This document shows, in pieces, positions 1 to 20,690 of a stretch of DNA of 30,414 bases (positions are counted from its first letter, which is position 1; the number at the start of each line of letters is the position of its first letter). Below the pieces are notes generated by a model. It saw nothing but the letters and a program-made list of their open reading frames with translations. It was not told where the DNA came from and made no database searches. The translations under genes and the position numbers were made by a program. This stretch comes from Reticulitermes lucifugus. Lineage: Eukaryota; Arthropoda; Insecta; Blattodea; Rhinotermitidae. The stretch lies in the NCBI GenBank assembly GCA_026260175.1, contig JAKCWW010007062.1, forward strand, positions 1 to 30,414. Direction: 5' to 3'.

Positions 1-97
1 AAAAAAAAATCCACGGTGAATGTACGATAAAAAATGGGATAAGCAAGTAAATCTCCAAATTTTTATGCAAATGCAACACCCATGTAGTTGAAGATTA

Positions 98-274
98 AGG
101 TCTTCTGGGATGTGGCTGTGTTAGTGCTTCCTGATGCCTTCAACTTCAAGGGTCAAGCAGTTTAAGAAGAATGGTCTCTTGGACTGCTTGAATCTTGAAG
201 CTGAAGGCACTACAGTCCTTCACAACACGGGGAATCACACATCCGGCAACACAGCATTACATCCCATAAGACCT
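98..274. repeat. Foldback (palindromic) repeat
   Basis: The outer ends are inverted copies: AGGTCTTCTGGGATGT on the left and, at 259-274, the reverse complement of AGGTCTTATGGGATGT. The inner part is also palindromic, with GCCTTCAACTTCAAGGGTCAAG facing CTTGAATCTTGAAGCTGAAGGC. This is the layout of a non-autonomous foldback or MITE-like element. The core GGTCAAGCAGT...CTTGGACTGC reappears in the element at 29890-30092, so both belong to one dispersed family. I cannot assign the family. Confidence 0.6.
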
Positions 275-627
275 GAATCATGATCAAGTTCAGTTTGAGC
301 ATCATGTGAAGTACAGGTTATATTGGACAGGTGCAACAAAGAATTGAATTTAGTTGACCGCTTTTGGTGTAAAGTTCAATATCAAATTGAATTCAAACCT
401 ACTCAGTAATACTGGAGATCAAGAGACAAATACGCAGGCTCTCACTATCATGTCTTCACTTCCTCTACTTCATGTACAGAATGCAGTGGTTAACATTGCT
501 GTTCAATATTTTGGTGTTCTGAATTCAAATCTAAGCCTGAATAAGGCTGAACTGACCCACATTTTTCATGGCGTTCCTCTGTATCTACAAACAAATACTC
601 GAAGAGTACTTTAAAATATTTTACAAA

Positions 628-757
628 CAATTGATTAACTCACACCAACAAATGCACCAAATCAAGTTTTGTCATTGATTTCTTTATTAANNNNTTAATA
701 AAGAAATCAATGACAAAACTTGATTTGGTGCATTTGTTGGTGTGAGTTAATCAATTG
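628..757. repeat. Perfect 63-bp inverted repeat around a 4-N gap
   Basis: Bases 628-690 are the exact reverse complement of 695-757, with NNNN at 691-694 between them. All 63 positions match, and similarity stops abruptly at both outer ends. A perfect palindrome centred on placeholder Ns suggests either a hairpin the assembler could not resolve or an end-joining artefact in which one contig end was duplicated in reverse. It should not be treated as a real element without read support. Confidence 0.9.
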
Positions 758-1125
758 TACAAAACTACACGGTGAATATAATGTGAAATTTTACAAACAG
801 TTAAATTGGAAATGCATATACAACTGTGAAATTTGCAGTGCTGTGAATAAAGAGAAACTACAATGCAAGACTCTGAGTACCATGCATTGCTGTGCAGTAT
901 AACTACTAAGGATGGAAAAGTAAAGGAAAAGAGATTAATTAAAAAGACAGGCAGAAAGCTTCATACACTTTTATTAATAAGTTACAAAGCATTACATAAC
1001 ACAAATATGGGGAAAGTTATTTCTACAAGAAGTGTTATTATGCAGAGGTAGAACATGTCAAAATAAGGCGCTCATATGAGATGTGAGGTTCTCATACCAT
1101 TCAGTGTTCTGGATTGTGATGCCAT

Positions 1126-1184
1126 GCAGTCTGGTAGACAGGCAGAAATGTTCCTGGAATGATGGTACCTATCTACCAGACTGC
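1126..1184. repeat. Small foldback repeat
   Basis: GCAGTCTGGTAGA at 1126-1138 is perfectly complementary to TCTACCAGACTGC at 1172-1184, with about 33 bp between. The flank (TGTGATGCCATGCAGTCTGG) resembles the other foldback repeats in the window, suggesting a short member of the same broad class. Confidence 0.45.
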
Positions 1185-1294
1185 CAGGTCCATGGATTGC
1201 AGGATGCACATTTGTAAGAAATAATGAGCCCCAAGTGAATTGTGTTAAAGAACTAGTTAAGGAAATGTATGGATTATAATATCAATGAATACTG

Positions 1295-1364
1295 TCTTCT
1301 GGGATGTAACACCATGAACCTACATTTAGGTGGGACCTGTTGAATGCCATCACATCTCACAAGA
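1295..1364. repeat. Small foldback repeat
   Basis: TCTTCTGGGATGTAACACCAT on the left is an imperfect inverted copy of ATGCCATCACATCTCACAAGA on the right. The left end matches the left end of the element at 98 (TCTTCTGGGATGT), which ties the two together as one repeat family. Confidence 0.5.
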
Positions 1365-3189
1365 TGGTACTTCTTTTCATAGTTAGTGCTGTCAGAACCT
1401 CAAATCTCAGCTAATGCTTATGATTGAATTATTTATGTACCATAAATTATCAGTCATGGTTATGATAGTGAATGAATGATAATGATACTGCCAAGGAAGG
1501 AACTGAGCACGAAGCTGTACTCCAACAGAGCACACATATTTTCCAAACATATTCTTTGAGGATCTGCATACCTGTTTGGCCTTCATGTTATTTATTGCAC
1601 ATATATAAACAAAGCTTTGTTGTGTAATTTACTACTTCTTTATAATCCGTCCATCTCACATCCAAATACTCCCTTCAACGCCTAGTTTTTAAATACCCAA
1701 AATCCATTAATATAACTGTTTGCCGTGTAGTTTGTAAACAGGTAAATGCCTGCAGATAGAGGCAGCGTGTTCTCCCGGAACACAGTTACTTATCCACCAA
1801 ACCACACATGTCCCTGACTGTATCTTAATAGGCACCATCATCAGAACCTCAAATCCCATCTACAGTCTGTTAAAGTATGGCATAAAGTTCCACATCTGCA
1901 TACAGGACAAACCGTATAATGTCTGTATCTAACAGTACACAAGAAATGTATAGAGCTTCGTGTGGAATATGCAGTGACACGCAATGCTACTACAATCTTA
2001 TGAGCTGTTAACATTCGTAGTATTAATGACAAACTGCTGTAAGACACAGCATGCAATTGTACAGACTTTACAATCAAGCAGGAAAATAGGTTAACTGAGT
2101 AACCAAACACCACATAATAAATATAATCATAAAGCATCTGACCATGGGATATTCCACTAATCATTCCTTATTATTTTGTTTACATGGGCACTTTATTTGT
2201 ATTTAACAGAGACATAGTATTGAAGCTTACGAACAACTACCAACGGGATCATGTTTTGTACAGATATTCATAATCGCACTGAAATACCCCAGTTATAGCT
2301 AAGTCCTTGCAATCAGGGGAAATGATATTAAAAAAAAAAACAAACAGCAACTATAAACACCGTAAAGCAATTAAATGTGACCCTATGAACTGAAAACATG
2401 CCCAATAAAATAATTAAAAAAATATAACAAATGGCAAAATAAAGTTCATACCCTGGCACATTTCATTCATATCACAGCTAAAGAAAACACAAATATAATC
2501 AGTCTTTTCATTAAGCAGTGTAACTGTAAGAGCACACGTTATAATGTAGCTACAGATTCCAACATGCAAAGCTTGGTCACCTCGTATGACAAAGCTAAAT
2601 GAACACCCTATTATTTACTTATGGTCTTATATATATATATAAAAGAAAGAAGGGAGGAGGAAACAGAGGGCACACAGTGGATAGTGGATATGAGTGGCTT
2701 GGATGATGGGAAATTTACGGCAGTGGGTTTAGAATCATGCACAACCAGTTTCAACATAACACAGAAGTGATTTCCCACAGCGAAGAAAAGCACTGTGTCC
2801 AGTCTTTTGTTTTCAGAAACTTCACTTTTAACATTTTGTTTCACAACTCACTGCACTCTGCTTTGTCCTATATGTTCTGTCTGACAACAGAGAGCAGACA
2901 CTAAACAGACACATGAAACAGATGCCTTGTGATGGCAGTGTGTTTGTTATTAAGGCAACAGACGTACTTAACTTTTTTTCAGCGTCCAATTTTTGTTAAA
3001 CAAGACGCAACATTTCAGATGCTGGCTCTAGTTTAATCATCAAATAAATTACAAAAATATAAAACCTATACTCTGTTGGGCATACTGGATGGGGCTAATC
3101 TCAATGGTAGTTCTATACAGGGTACAGACTTAGTTTGTATATTTTAAAATTTTAGGATATCATATATTCGCCAATAACAGAACTATTTA

Positions 3190-3237
3190 ATATAGCTATT
3201 CCAAATGAATGAGACTACTGATTTGGAATAGCTGTAT
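3190..3237. repeat. Short hairpin
   Basis: ATATAGCTATTCCAAAT at 3190-3206 faces ATTTGGAATAGCTGTAT at 3221-3237: 17-bp arms with one mismatch and a 14-base loop. It may be a remnant of a palindromic transposon or a transcript hairpin. No function is claimed. Confidence 0.5.
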
Positions 3238-4077
3238 TACATGGTTTAATTACTGTTTCATATTTAAAGTTTATAAACCCAGACTGCAACTGTTGTTGTC
3301 AGAGACAGACATGAGCTTCACCCATTGGGCCCAAAAAAAAGCACATTTCATAACTTTGTAATGTACCTGAAGATGGAGGGAGGCACAGCCAGTTTCCAAA
3401 ATGTTGTGTTTTAATGAAAATGAGACAATGGAAAAGTCAAATACATGTCACAGTAAGCAGCTTCCAAATTTTCATGGAATTTCAGTATTAATGTGGCTTG
3501 CTTCTGAGTGATAGCAGTAGTGACAGCTGTGTAGAATATTATGCCTTGTTTGTAATAGTTCAGTCAAGGGCCAAAAAACTGCAGCAGTGGTCAGAGAATG
3601 ATCTGCATTATACTACATGCTAATACACAATGTATAAATGTCAAATTCTCTACCTGTAAAGTCACAACATCTTTATTTTATTGTATTTTATTTTATTTTT
3701 GCCGGTCCTGCAGGTATGTGTTCCTTCACAGGGTAGTGGTAACTGTACGTACCACAAACTATAATGTTTAATTAACTTGGCATTCTGCACAAGGAATGTA
3801 ATTGTGAATTTTGTTTTAGTTCTCAAAGTAAACAGCGATTACTTTCCTAAACCTTATCAAATGAGCAGAGATGGGATGAGTTTGCCCATATATAGGGCCA
3901 AATTTATAATATTGCTTAAATCAGTTTTGCCCTTTCAAAAGGCTTGAAAACAAAAATAAATGTGCTACAAGACAAATTTTCAGAGAGAGAATAAAGTATT
4001 TATATAGAAATAACTTTAATACCTTTTTAGAATGAAAACAAAAACACACTTCAAAGGTATAACAGTTTTGTCTGCCA

Positions 4078-13235
<9,158 letters not shown>

Positions 13236-14174
13236 GTCATTTGGCCCCAACTTCCGCCCCGCACTTCTTCAAAACACAACTTTTCAGTCGTACATTGCGA
13301 ACTCTCATGGAATAATGCCAACCCACAATTAAAACAAGGCATACATCCTTACACGGTACGTATACACTTGACACCATCCACAACAATAACACTTGTTCTC
13401 AAACCACACGAAATTCGGAATCATAGTTGCCAACATAAACGGATGTGTGTATGTGTCCAATATACGCTGTTAATGTTTAAATACCCATGTGTAGTCATTA
13501 TAATTCAATGAAAGAACCTTGTAGTGTTCATACAATACATTTTACAATTTATTTCGACTAACAGTATAAATACTTAATTCGAGAATGCTATCACTTGTTG
13601 TTGGAAAGATGGCTAATTTGCGATATAAGCAATGGCAAACTGCGCAGACGTTGTAGAGTACAACAAGTAGAAATAGACCAGAATAGTGTTTCGTGGATTC
13701 GTACCAATGTAACATCTGTGCTTTAACAATGAACAGTAATGGTGTATAATACAATTCAATTCAGAACCGTTATCATGTCTAATTTTCCTTAGAAACAGTT
13801 TTCAATTTGATGTATTGTGTTTGGAATATTTAATTTCGTTGCTTCCGGTTAGAGACAGAAGTAAATGATTGTTTTATTTTATGTGATGTGAAGCTTTCAA
13901 GCGAACTTAATGTCTGTTTATTGTGAAGTGGAACGTATCAACGTGTAAGAAACGCTACTGCAATAGTTAAATCAAAGTTGACTCGAGGTACGGTCTGCGA
14001 TAGGTCATTGGTAGATGAAACCGTTTATGGGTTGGTTTAGCCTGGTAGGTACCGGCCGCATGGTGCATAAGGCTGAGTGCGACAGGCGAAATGACGAAGT
14101 TACGGGAGTGAAAAAGAATAATCTGATATTTTTGGAGGAAGAATCTCGCTTTGGGAGCCGTAATCCGTTGAAAA
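13236..14174. promoter_or_regulatory. Shared 5' region between NKAIN and ASPH
   Basis: This 939-bp gap separates two divergent start codons. It must contain the 5' UTR and probably the promoter of each gene, unless one has a distant non-coding first exon. GC and CpG rise locally at about 13980-14160 (GGTACCGGCCGC, TGCGACAGGCGAAATGACG). A TATAAATA word lies at 13565 on the plus strand. I could not place transcription starts, and see no repeat element in it. Confidence 0.6.
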
Positions 14175-14226
14175 ATGTCAGGTGATGTTCAGCCGAGGAA
14201 ACGGAAGGACAAAAGACGGAAAAAAG
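14175..14226 (+). CDS. Asph: ASPH exon 1 (start codon)
   Basis: Reads MSGDVQPRKRKDKRRKK plus one base, then donor GTGAGA (14227). An in-frame TGA at 14169-14171, one codon (AAA) before the ATG, fixes the start, and AAAAATG is a fair start context. The stretch is almost wholly basic after residue 7, as expected of the cytosolic end of a type II protein. It is too short to appear as an open frame. Confidence 0.82.
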
Positions 14227-17200
14227 GTGAGAGACAGGAACGGTGCAGTCATTATGACTAGGGATTTCCTGAAATTATGGTTAGGACGGACGTTTGTATG
14301 TCATGTTGACACGTTGATTCAGTATGCCAATTGTTATTTGTTTACCTGTTTACATCTACATACAGGATCACCAAGTAGTACATTTTTTAAAGAAATTCCG
14401 TTATGAAATTGTGCGTTTGCTGTAAGTATCAATTGTCTTTCGAATGAAGAGCATGCATGGTTATCTTTTGTCAGATTTTGTAAAAAAAAAAGAAAGGCGT
14501 GGAGGGGAATATGCGACCGTAAGAGCAGACTGTATGTAATATAAATGCTTCCTATGTGCTAAGTTCATAAACATACTAAGGTCAGGGGACAGCAAATGTG
14601 TAGAAGTATCTGAAAATGATCTTGGCCTTTTCATGTACTGTGCTATCCAACGAACCAGTTTTCTTCCTTTGATCATACTGTTCTAAATTATCATGTTTGT
14701 GTGCACATTATTATAGAACATTCAACACTTACATAGTGGTTTATAAATAAGCAATGTATTTTCTGAACCATAAAAGAGCCATGTATTATGAAATGTGGTG
14801 CATAGGAAATTTTATGTTTTATAGAGGTGAATATCAGCAGTTCAGAAATGAACAGGCTTGTCATTAACCCATTTTGCTTATGTATTTAGGGGTGTCATGG
14901 CAATGTAGGTCAAGTTAAACACTACTGTTTAAGACAAATTGTTCGGCTTTGACCCATGTACCCAGAAGTTGTGAGTGCAAGAAGTAAAGATGGCGTTGGT
15001 GGTTGTTGATATGGTGCCAGTATTTGACAAGCACAACACAATTTTAAGTTGCTGTGTTTCATTTCTAAATTGTGATATTATAATAGCATGTCATAAATGT
15101 TAAGTGCCAGGGCACAGATTATAATGTGGGCTCCAGTTATGGGCTTGTATGAGCTCAGAAGTTGTAAATAATGTCCAAGACTACTGCGTGAAGTTTTATT
15201 TTGTGTAGCATACTGTTGTATGTCATTGGACAGTTCCAGCCACCTCTCTCAAAAACCTGCTTTTCTCAGGTTTATTTTAACGTTATTCAGTCATCTTGTT
15301 GTTTGACTTGCGGTAGCTGTGTATGATTTTAAGTTGTCATGACAACTGAATGCAGTGAAGTGCTCTTAGATGATTAGCTACATAAGTATGAAGTGATTTT
15401 TGAACATCTCAGAGGTCATCTTCATCTTCATTGTGAGGGATTGATACATGACTTCAGTCATTGATGGTTTGAAACAAAAACAGTCTCTGAACTGGCTGAA
15501 AATCATTAAATATTTACACAGTAGATCACCTAAGAATGCATTATTGCTTTCAAGTTGTCACTTTCTGAAGGTGTTCATCTCAAAATTCAGCAGGCATCTC
15601 ATGTCTTCCCCATCTGAGCCACATGCAACACATCATAACTTCCTTGATTTCACTGTGCCAACAACGTTGCACAGCCTGTATAAATTATGCAGATCCGTCA
15701 CACCCTGAAGTGTTTACTTCTTTCATATTAGGTTCCGTTATTTATTCCTTGGCATGCGTAGTTAGTTTCTTCTGTCAGATTGAGAGTCTAGATTTTGCTT
15801 ATTGAATTGAATAAAGTAGATATAGACCTTTGTCTTCTAAAATAAAATAAGTAATATGCTTTATTGTTCAAGGCCACAGGTGTTAAATACCCTGTTTGTA
15901 TTAAACCATATTATGTTTTAACATTTTCAAGAAATGTAGATTTAAAGAACTTGGGGCCTGCCTGGCTGCATGTGTGTTTTGTTTAGTCATCATTGTCATC
16001 CTGGTTAAAATAATTTAAATGTAAGTAACATATTCAGGGCTCAAAAGCAGTTGCCTGTTTGCCTGAGGCATTTTGGTTTTCGAAGTCTTATAATTTTCAA
16101 TCAATGCAGCTTTTTAACAAATACAATTTATAAACCCAACTAGCTTCTATTGCACATTTGTCAACACGAATTTTGTTGACTTACGTATTTCAATTTATAT
16201 GAGGTGATCATCAGTTTCAATACCAATCCTGTTATTGGCTTCATGTCACTGTCACTGACTTATCTGCTGCATTGTATTGTCAGTACCCATTCATAGTACT
16301 GTTAGATCGTAACACAACCATCAGTACAATGGAGTACAACAGGCAGTAACCTCAAATATCTAATCCAGTGGGGTTATTCATTGTGACTGATGATGCATTG
16401 AGATCTGACAAGCTGTCTTTAATAACATGTGTGGGAGGGCCACTGAGTGGGCGGTGTTGTATATGATAAGCATGCCAACAGGAAGTGACAATATGGATCA
16501 GATAAAATAATGTCCCTGTACAAAGAAACGAAGTGCTGTCATATGATTAAGACATGTAAAATATGTGAACTGTACAGTGAAACAAACTGGGAAGATTATA
16601 GCAGAACAACTAAAGGGATACAACGAAGATACACCAGTATACAAAGTAAAGTCATCCGTGTGCACACCATGAAGGTGTATAGGGGAAGTAGAAGTGTAGC
16701 TCAACTCATTCTTAACCTCGGCACTAGATGGAGGTGAGTGGTTGGCTTCAAGCCCAGGCTGCTTTACTCCTGAGAAAAGAATCATTGGTTCGTATTGAAT
16801 AGGAGGCTGGGTGGGCCCCATAGCCAGTCTGGATGGTTTTGGGAAATAGTACATAACTTCTGCTGAATAGAAGTGACTGCCAATAGGGCAAACATATAAT
16901 CTGTGTTTTTATATAATACATCAGGGATGGCTGTCAGTATTTGGGTGTTGAGTGACATATGGAGTAAACATATGCTCTGTATCCTCTGATAACTTATCAT
17001 ATGAAGAAAACTGGGCTACGTATACAAGATAATATAGTAGTTATCAATAGTGACAGCACAGATACAGTGACAAAAAAATTTCAGGTTATGAGATTAGATT
17101 ATATATTGTACATGGTGATTATAAATTACTTTTATTGTTTTAAAAAATATTCTCTTAGTTAACTTTGTACAGTACGAAATCTGTACAGCGTAAAGTGTCT

Positions 17201-20200
17201 CACTTCTCAGAGTTTTAATTGTGGCTTATAGATGTGTACAAATAGTCAGCCAAAACACTTTTATTGTTAGTGCCATATTATGTAGAACATTCACTCAAAA
17301 CATGTTTCAGTTCACAGACGGTGCTGTCGTCAGTTGAGACAAGACAAAAATATATACAAGGGAAGGCAATAGTAAAATGAAGGACTCTTTCTTACAAGTC
17401 TGAAAAACATTTGCTCTATCAGAAATCGTACAATACCTCCTCAAGCGATAACAATATTAATGAGTGTTAAAATCGTAATATGTTAAAAGACAACCATAAA
17501 ATCATACAGGACAATATTGTCGTGGAACGAGCTAAAGACTTCTCTGACAATAGCATTCTGTATGATTTTATGGTTGTATTTTAACATATTAAGATTTTAA
17601 TACTCCTTAATATTGTTATCGCTCGAGGAGGCATTGTACGATTTCTGATAAAGCAAATGTTTTTCAGACTTGTAAGAAAGACTCCTTCTTCATTTTAATA
17701 TTGCCTTCTCTTGTATATATTTTTGTATTGTCTCACCTGACGACAGCCCGTTCTGTGGGCTGAAACATATATTGAGTGAATTTTATAGGTAATGTTTTAC
17801 TTACAATGAAAGTGTTTTGTTTTGACTGCCTTTGTCTGTGCATATCTAGTTGATGAACACAATGGGATGACCTCTCCAAAGATTGGTGATTCTACACATG
17901 TATAAACAGTAACCAGTCTTGTTCGAAGCATTGGACGTCTGGATGTAATGCTGTTGGAATTTTTTTGGGGGGGGGGGGTATGTAAAGTGCCTTCTCCGAA
18001 ATACCTGTAAATATGTACACACTCAAAAGTGGCACTGAAGGTGAAACTTGACATGCAAACATTGTCCAGTGTTGGGAATGAAATTAACGTCTCAGTGCGT
18101 ACAAATGTCAGTGAGGCTCACCTTGAAATTCAGTAGGTGGTAGTCGGTACTTGACACTTGTTATGTTCTGATGTTTCATTACTGAGCATTGCTTACATTT
18201 CTTAGAGCACATTTTTAGAAAGGTAAAGATTATTTTTAATAACCCTGTATTACCACAAGTACTAAGTAATTGTACTGGATATTCAGATAGGCAGTCTGAA
18301 TTGACCAGATTGTTTTAATTACTTGGTGGACATATTGGTAATGCCACTGACGTACAGCTGATAATAAGGGTTAGTGGCAAGAGCATTGATGACCCCATGT
18401 CGGTTGAAGTGCATATATGAGAGCACCTTGTGTTGACAGTTGATAATTGAAGTAGTAGATAGTATTGGATTTTGTCAGCTGTCATTCATATTAACAGATC
18501 TGTACTGTATGGAACTGCGAACAAGAAATAAAATATGTCTGGTAAATTGACTAGAAACATATGGCCACGGGCTGTGCCGTGGCTCAGGCAGTCAGTCACT
18601 GGTCTGTCACTGCAGAGGGCCAGGTTCGATCCCAGGCCTGGCTGTGTGGGGTTTGTGGTGGACAACTTGGCACTGAGACAGGTTTTTTTGTTGAGTACTT
18701 CATTTTTCCCGTGTCAGTGTCTTTACACCAATGCTCCATACTCATTCATTTATCTACAACTATTGCCAGATAATTTCAGCAATTGACAGCATCTTCAAAT
18801 AACATACCTACCTACCAGACCACATGGTGTCATAACGCGGCAGGCCATAAATCGAGTGTTCAGCAGCATGAAAATCATAGATCCTATGTTTTAGAGTCTA
18901 GTTCACAAAGTTCACTGGGAACAATAGCCCCCCCCCCACAAATTGTTGACAGTTTCTTTAATATTTTTTTTCAGAGCATTTCATCATTATTAATACTTTC
19001 TTGTCATTCTATTTTTGTATTTTGAAATAATTTTTGTAAACAAAATTTTTATTTTGTAAAATTGCACTAATACACATTGATTGCACTATTGTTTAAATTT
19101 GTAGTTACACATTATTTTAAAAATATGTTTTTTTAAACCATTGTAATTGCATAAATTGTGTCCAGTGAGAAAGGAAATTATATTTCAGAGCATTCTGTTG
19201 CTAATATTTTTTTTTTGTATTCAGTTCCTGTATTTTTATATAATTTAAGTAATTAAAATTTCCTTGATAGAAATAGGTTCTTCTGTTCTCTTTAGATTAG
19301 CAATTGGAAAAATGTCAAAGGTGTACATTTTGTAAATCTTTCCTATTTCCAACGTAGAAGGTGGTTGTCAGAAGATAGTACAGTCAGTTTAAAAATAATG
19401 TGGCAGTGTCGAAGGGTTGACACATTATGTAAGTCACATAAAAGAGGTCTGTCTCTCTTAACGTCAAAGGCTTGGGGGCAGTGTTGGATTTATTAATTTG
19501 TTGAGTGTATCTTGATATAATTTTTCAAGCCCTGAGTATGTGTATTAATAGTATTGGTCCAGATATCTGGGTCAGACATTTTTAGTGAGACTTACATGAA
19601 GTGGTAATTGTATAGAGGCAGTACTGAGTTATTGACCTGTTTTGGATGGCATGAGTTAAAGGAGACCAGACAGCCTAGTCCTTGGTAATCTAGGGTACAA
19701 ACTGTAGGTATAGGGGAGGAGAGGAGAGGAGTGAGCTATTAATACTGCATAGCTGACTTGGATCTCTGCACTGCTAGTTGTCATTAGCTGCTGTTTACTG
19801 GTGCCAGGTGGGGGGTGGGGGCTATTTTAAGCAGGGAAGTGGTGGGGGGTAAATTCTCAGGGTTATCAAAACTCCGAAAAATGATGTGTAACTTATTTAT
19901 TATGCCATGCTTAAAGCTGTGCATACAGAATTACCTAGTATAATATTTAGAACTCACATAGTATTTGTATTAATAGTCCAAATGGCCCACCTCTCCAGTT
20001 CTGTGCTCTGAGATGAAAGAATGCTTAAGACAGTTGTATTGGATTTATGCTCACCCTGAAAGCCTTGAAAAAAGTTTGTATCTTACAGAAACCACACTGC
20101 ATCTCTATTATGTAGACCAACTGATTAATGCTGTTAGTGGGAAACAGTTGCTGTTTATTGTGAGACCATACAATTCACATGAATATATGAATATACTTGT

Positions 20201-20640
20201 GAGAAAATGCAGGGATTTTTAATGTTAGTGGTATATACAGTATATGTATGTATGTACCAAGTGATGTGTTGGGAAGGGTTACAAGTTATTAAATTTGAAG
20301 TAACTATCACCAGCTTGCTTGACCTGATACTCAGTTGAGCAAGAAATTACTTACTGGTTTCTCCATGATCAGAAATACAGCATTGGTTTCATCACAGAAC
20401 CAGTTCGATTTATTTAATTTTATCCTGTCACGGTCTGCCTGTTTCAGATCCGTTTCAGTACTGTACCTTCATATATGTCTAGGTCTCTGAATTGAGCTGT
20501 TTCCGTGAAGTTTTGCAACACACACTGTGTAAATGTTTGTTTTTATTCATGTGTATTACGTGCATGTCCCATATGAAGTGTGAATGTTATTAAATCAATA
20601 GATTTAATAACATTCACAGTATTAGGTGACAATATTACTG

Positions 20641-20690
<50 letters not shown>

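Larger units (their letters stand above)
1..4077. other. 3' flank of NKAIN, repeat-rich, no gene found
   Basis: No reading frame here has splice sites, recognisable protein motifs or a convincing length; the open frames are short and AT-rich. The stretch holds three foldback repeats (98-274, 1126-1184, 1295-1364), a palindrome around four Ns (628-757), a hairpin (3190-3237), short TA and A runs, and fragments with a shared AACCTCAAATC motif (about 1393 and 1846) that recurs elsewhere in the window. The part next to 4077 is probably the 3' UTR of the long NKAIN transcript. TTTATT on the plus strand near 3670-3700 would be AATAAA on the minus strand, so the UTR could end about there; this is inference. 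Confidence 0.6.

Noticed and set aside
354-614. An 86-codon plus-strand frame
   Set aside because: It has no recognisable motif, no splice context and sits between repeats next to a suspect assembly join. Possibly a transposon remnant, but unsupported.
17737-17767. Hammerhead ribozyme (CTGACGA...GGGCTGAAAC matches the CUGANGA/GAAA core)
   Set aside because: The base after CUGACGA is unpaired. Only four bases separate the possible GTC cleavage site from the core, too few for stem I, and no other cleavage triplet is suitably placed. The other copies of the motif fail similarly. An Infernal scan with Rfam hammerhead models would settle it.
18561-18660. A tRNA gene (exact GGTTCGATCCC B box)
   Set aside because: No acceptor stem or sensible anticodon arm can be drawn, and the sequence continues into a SINE body.
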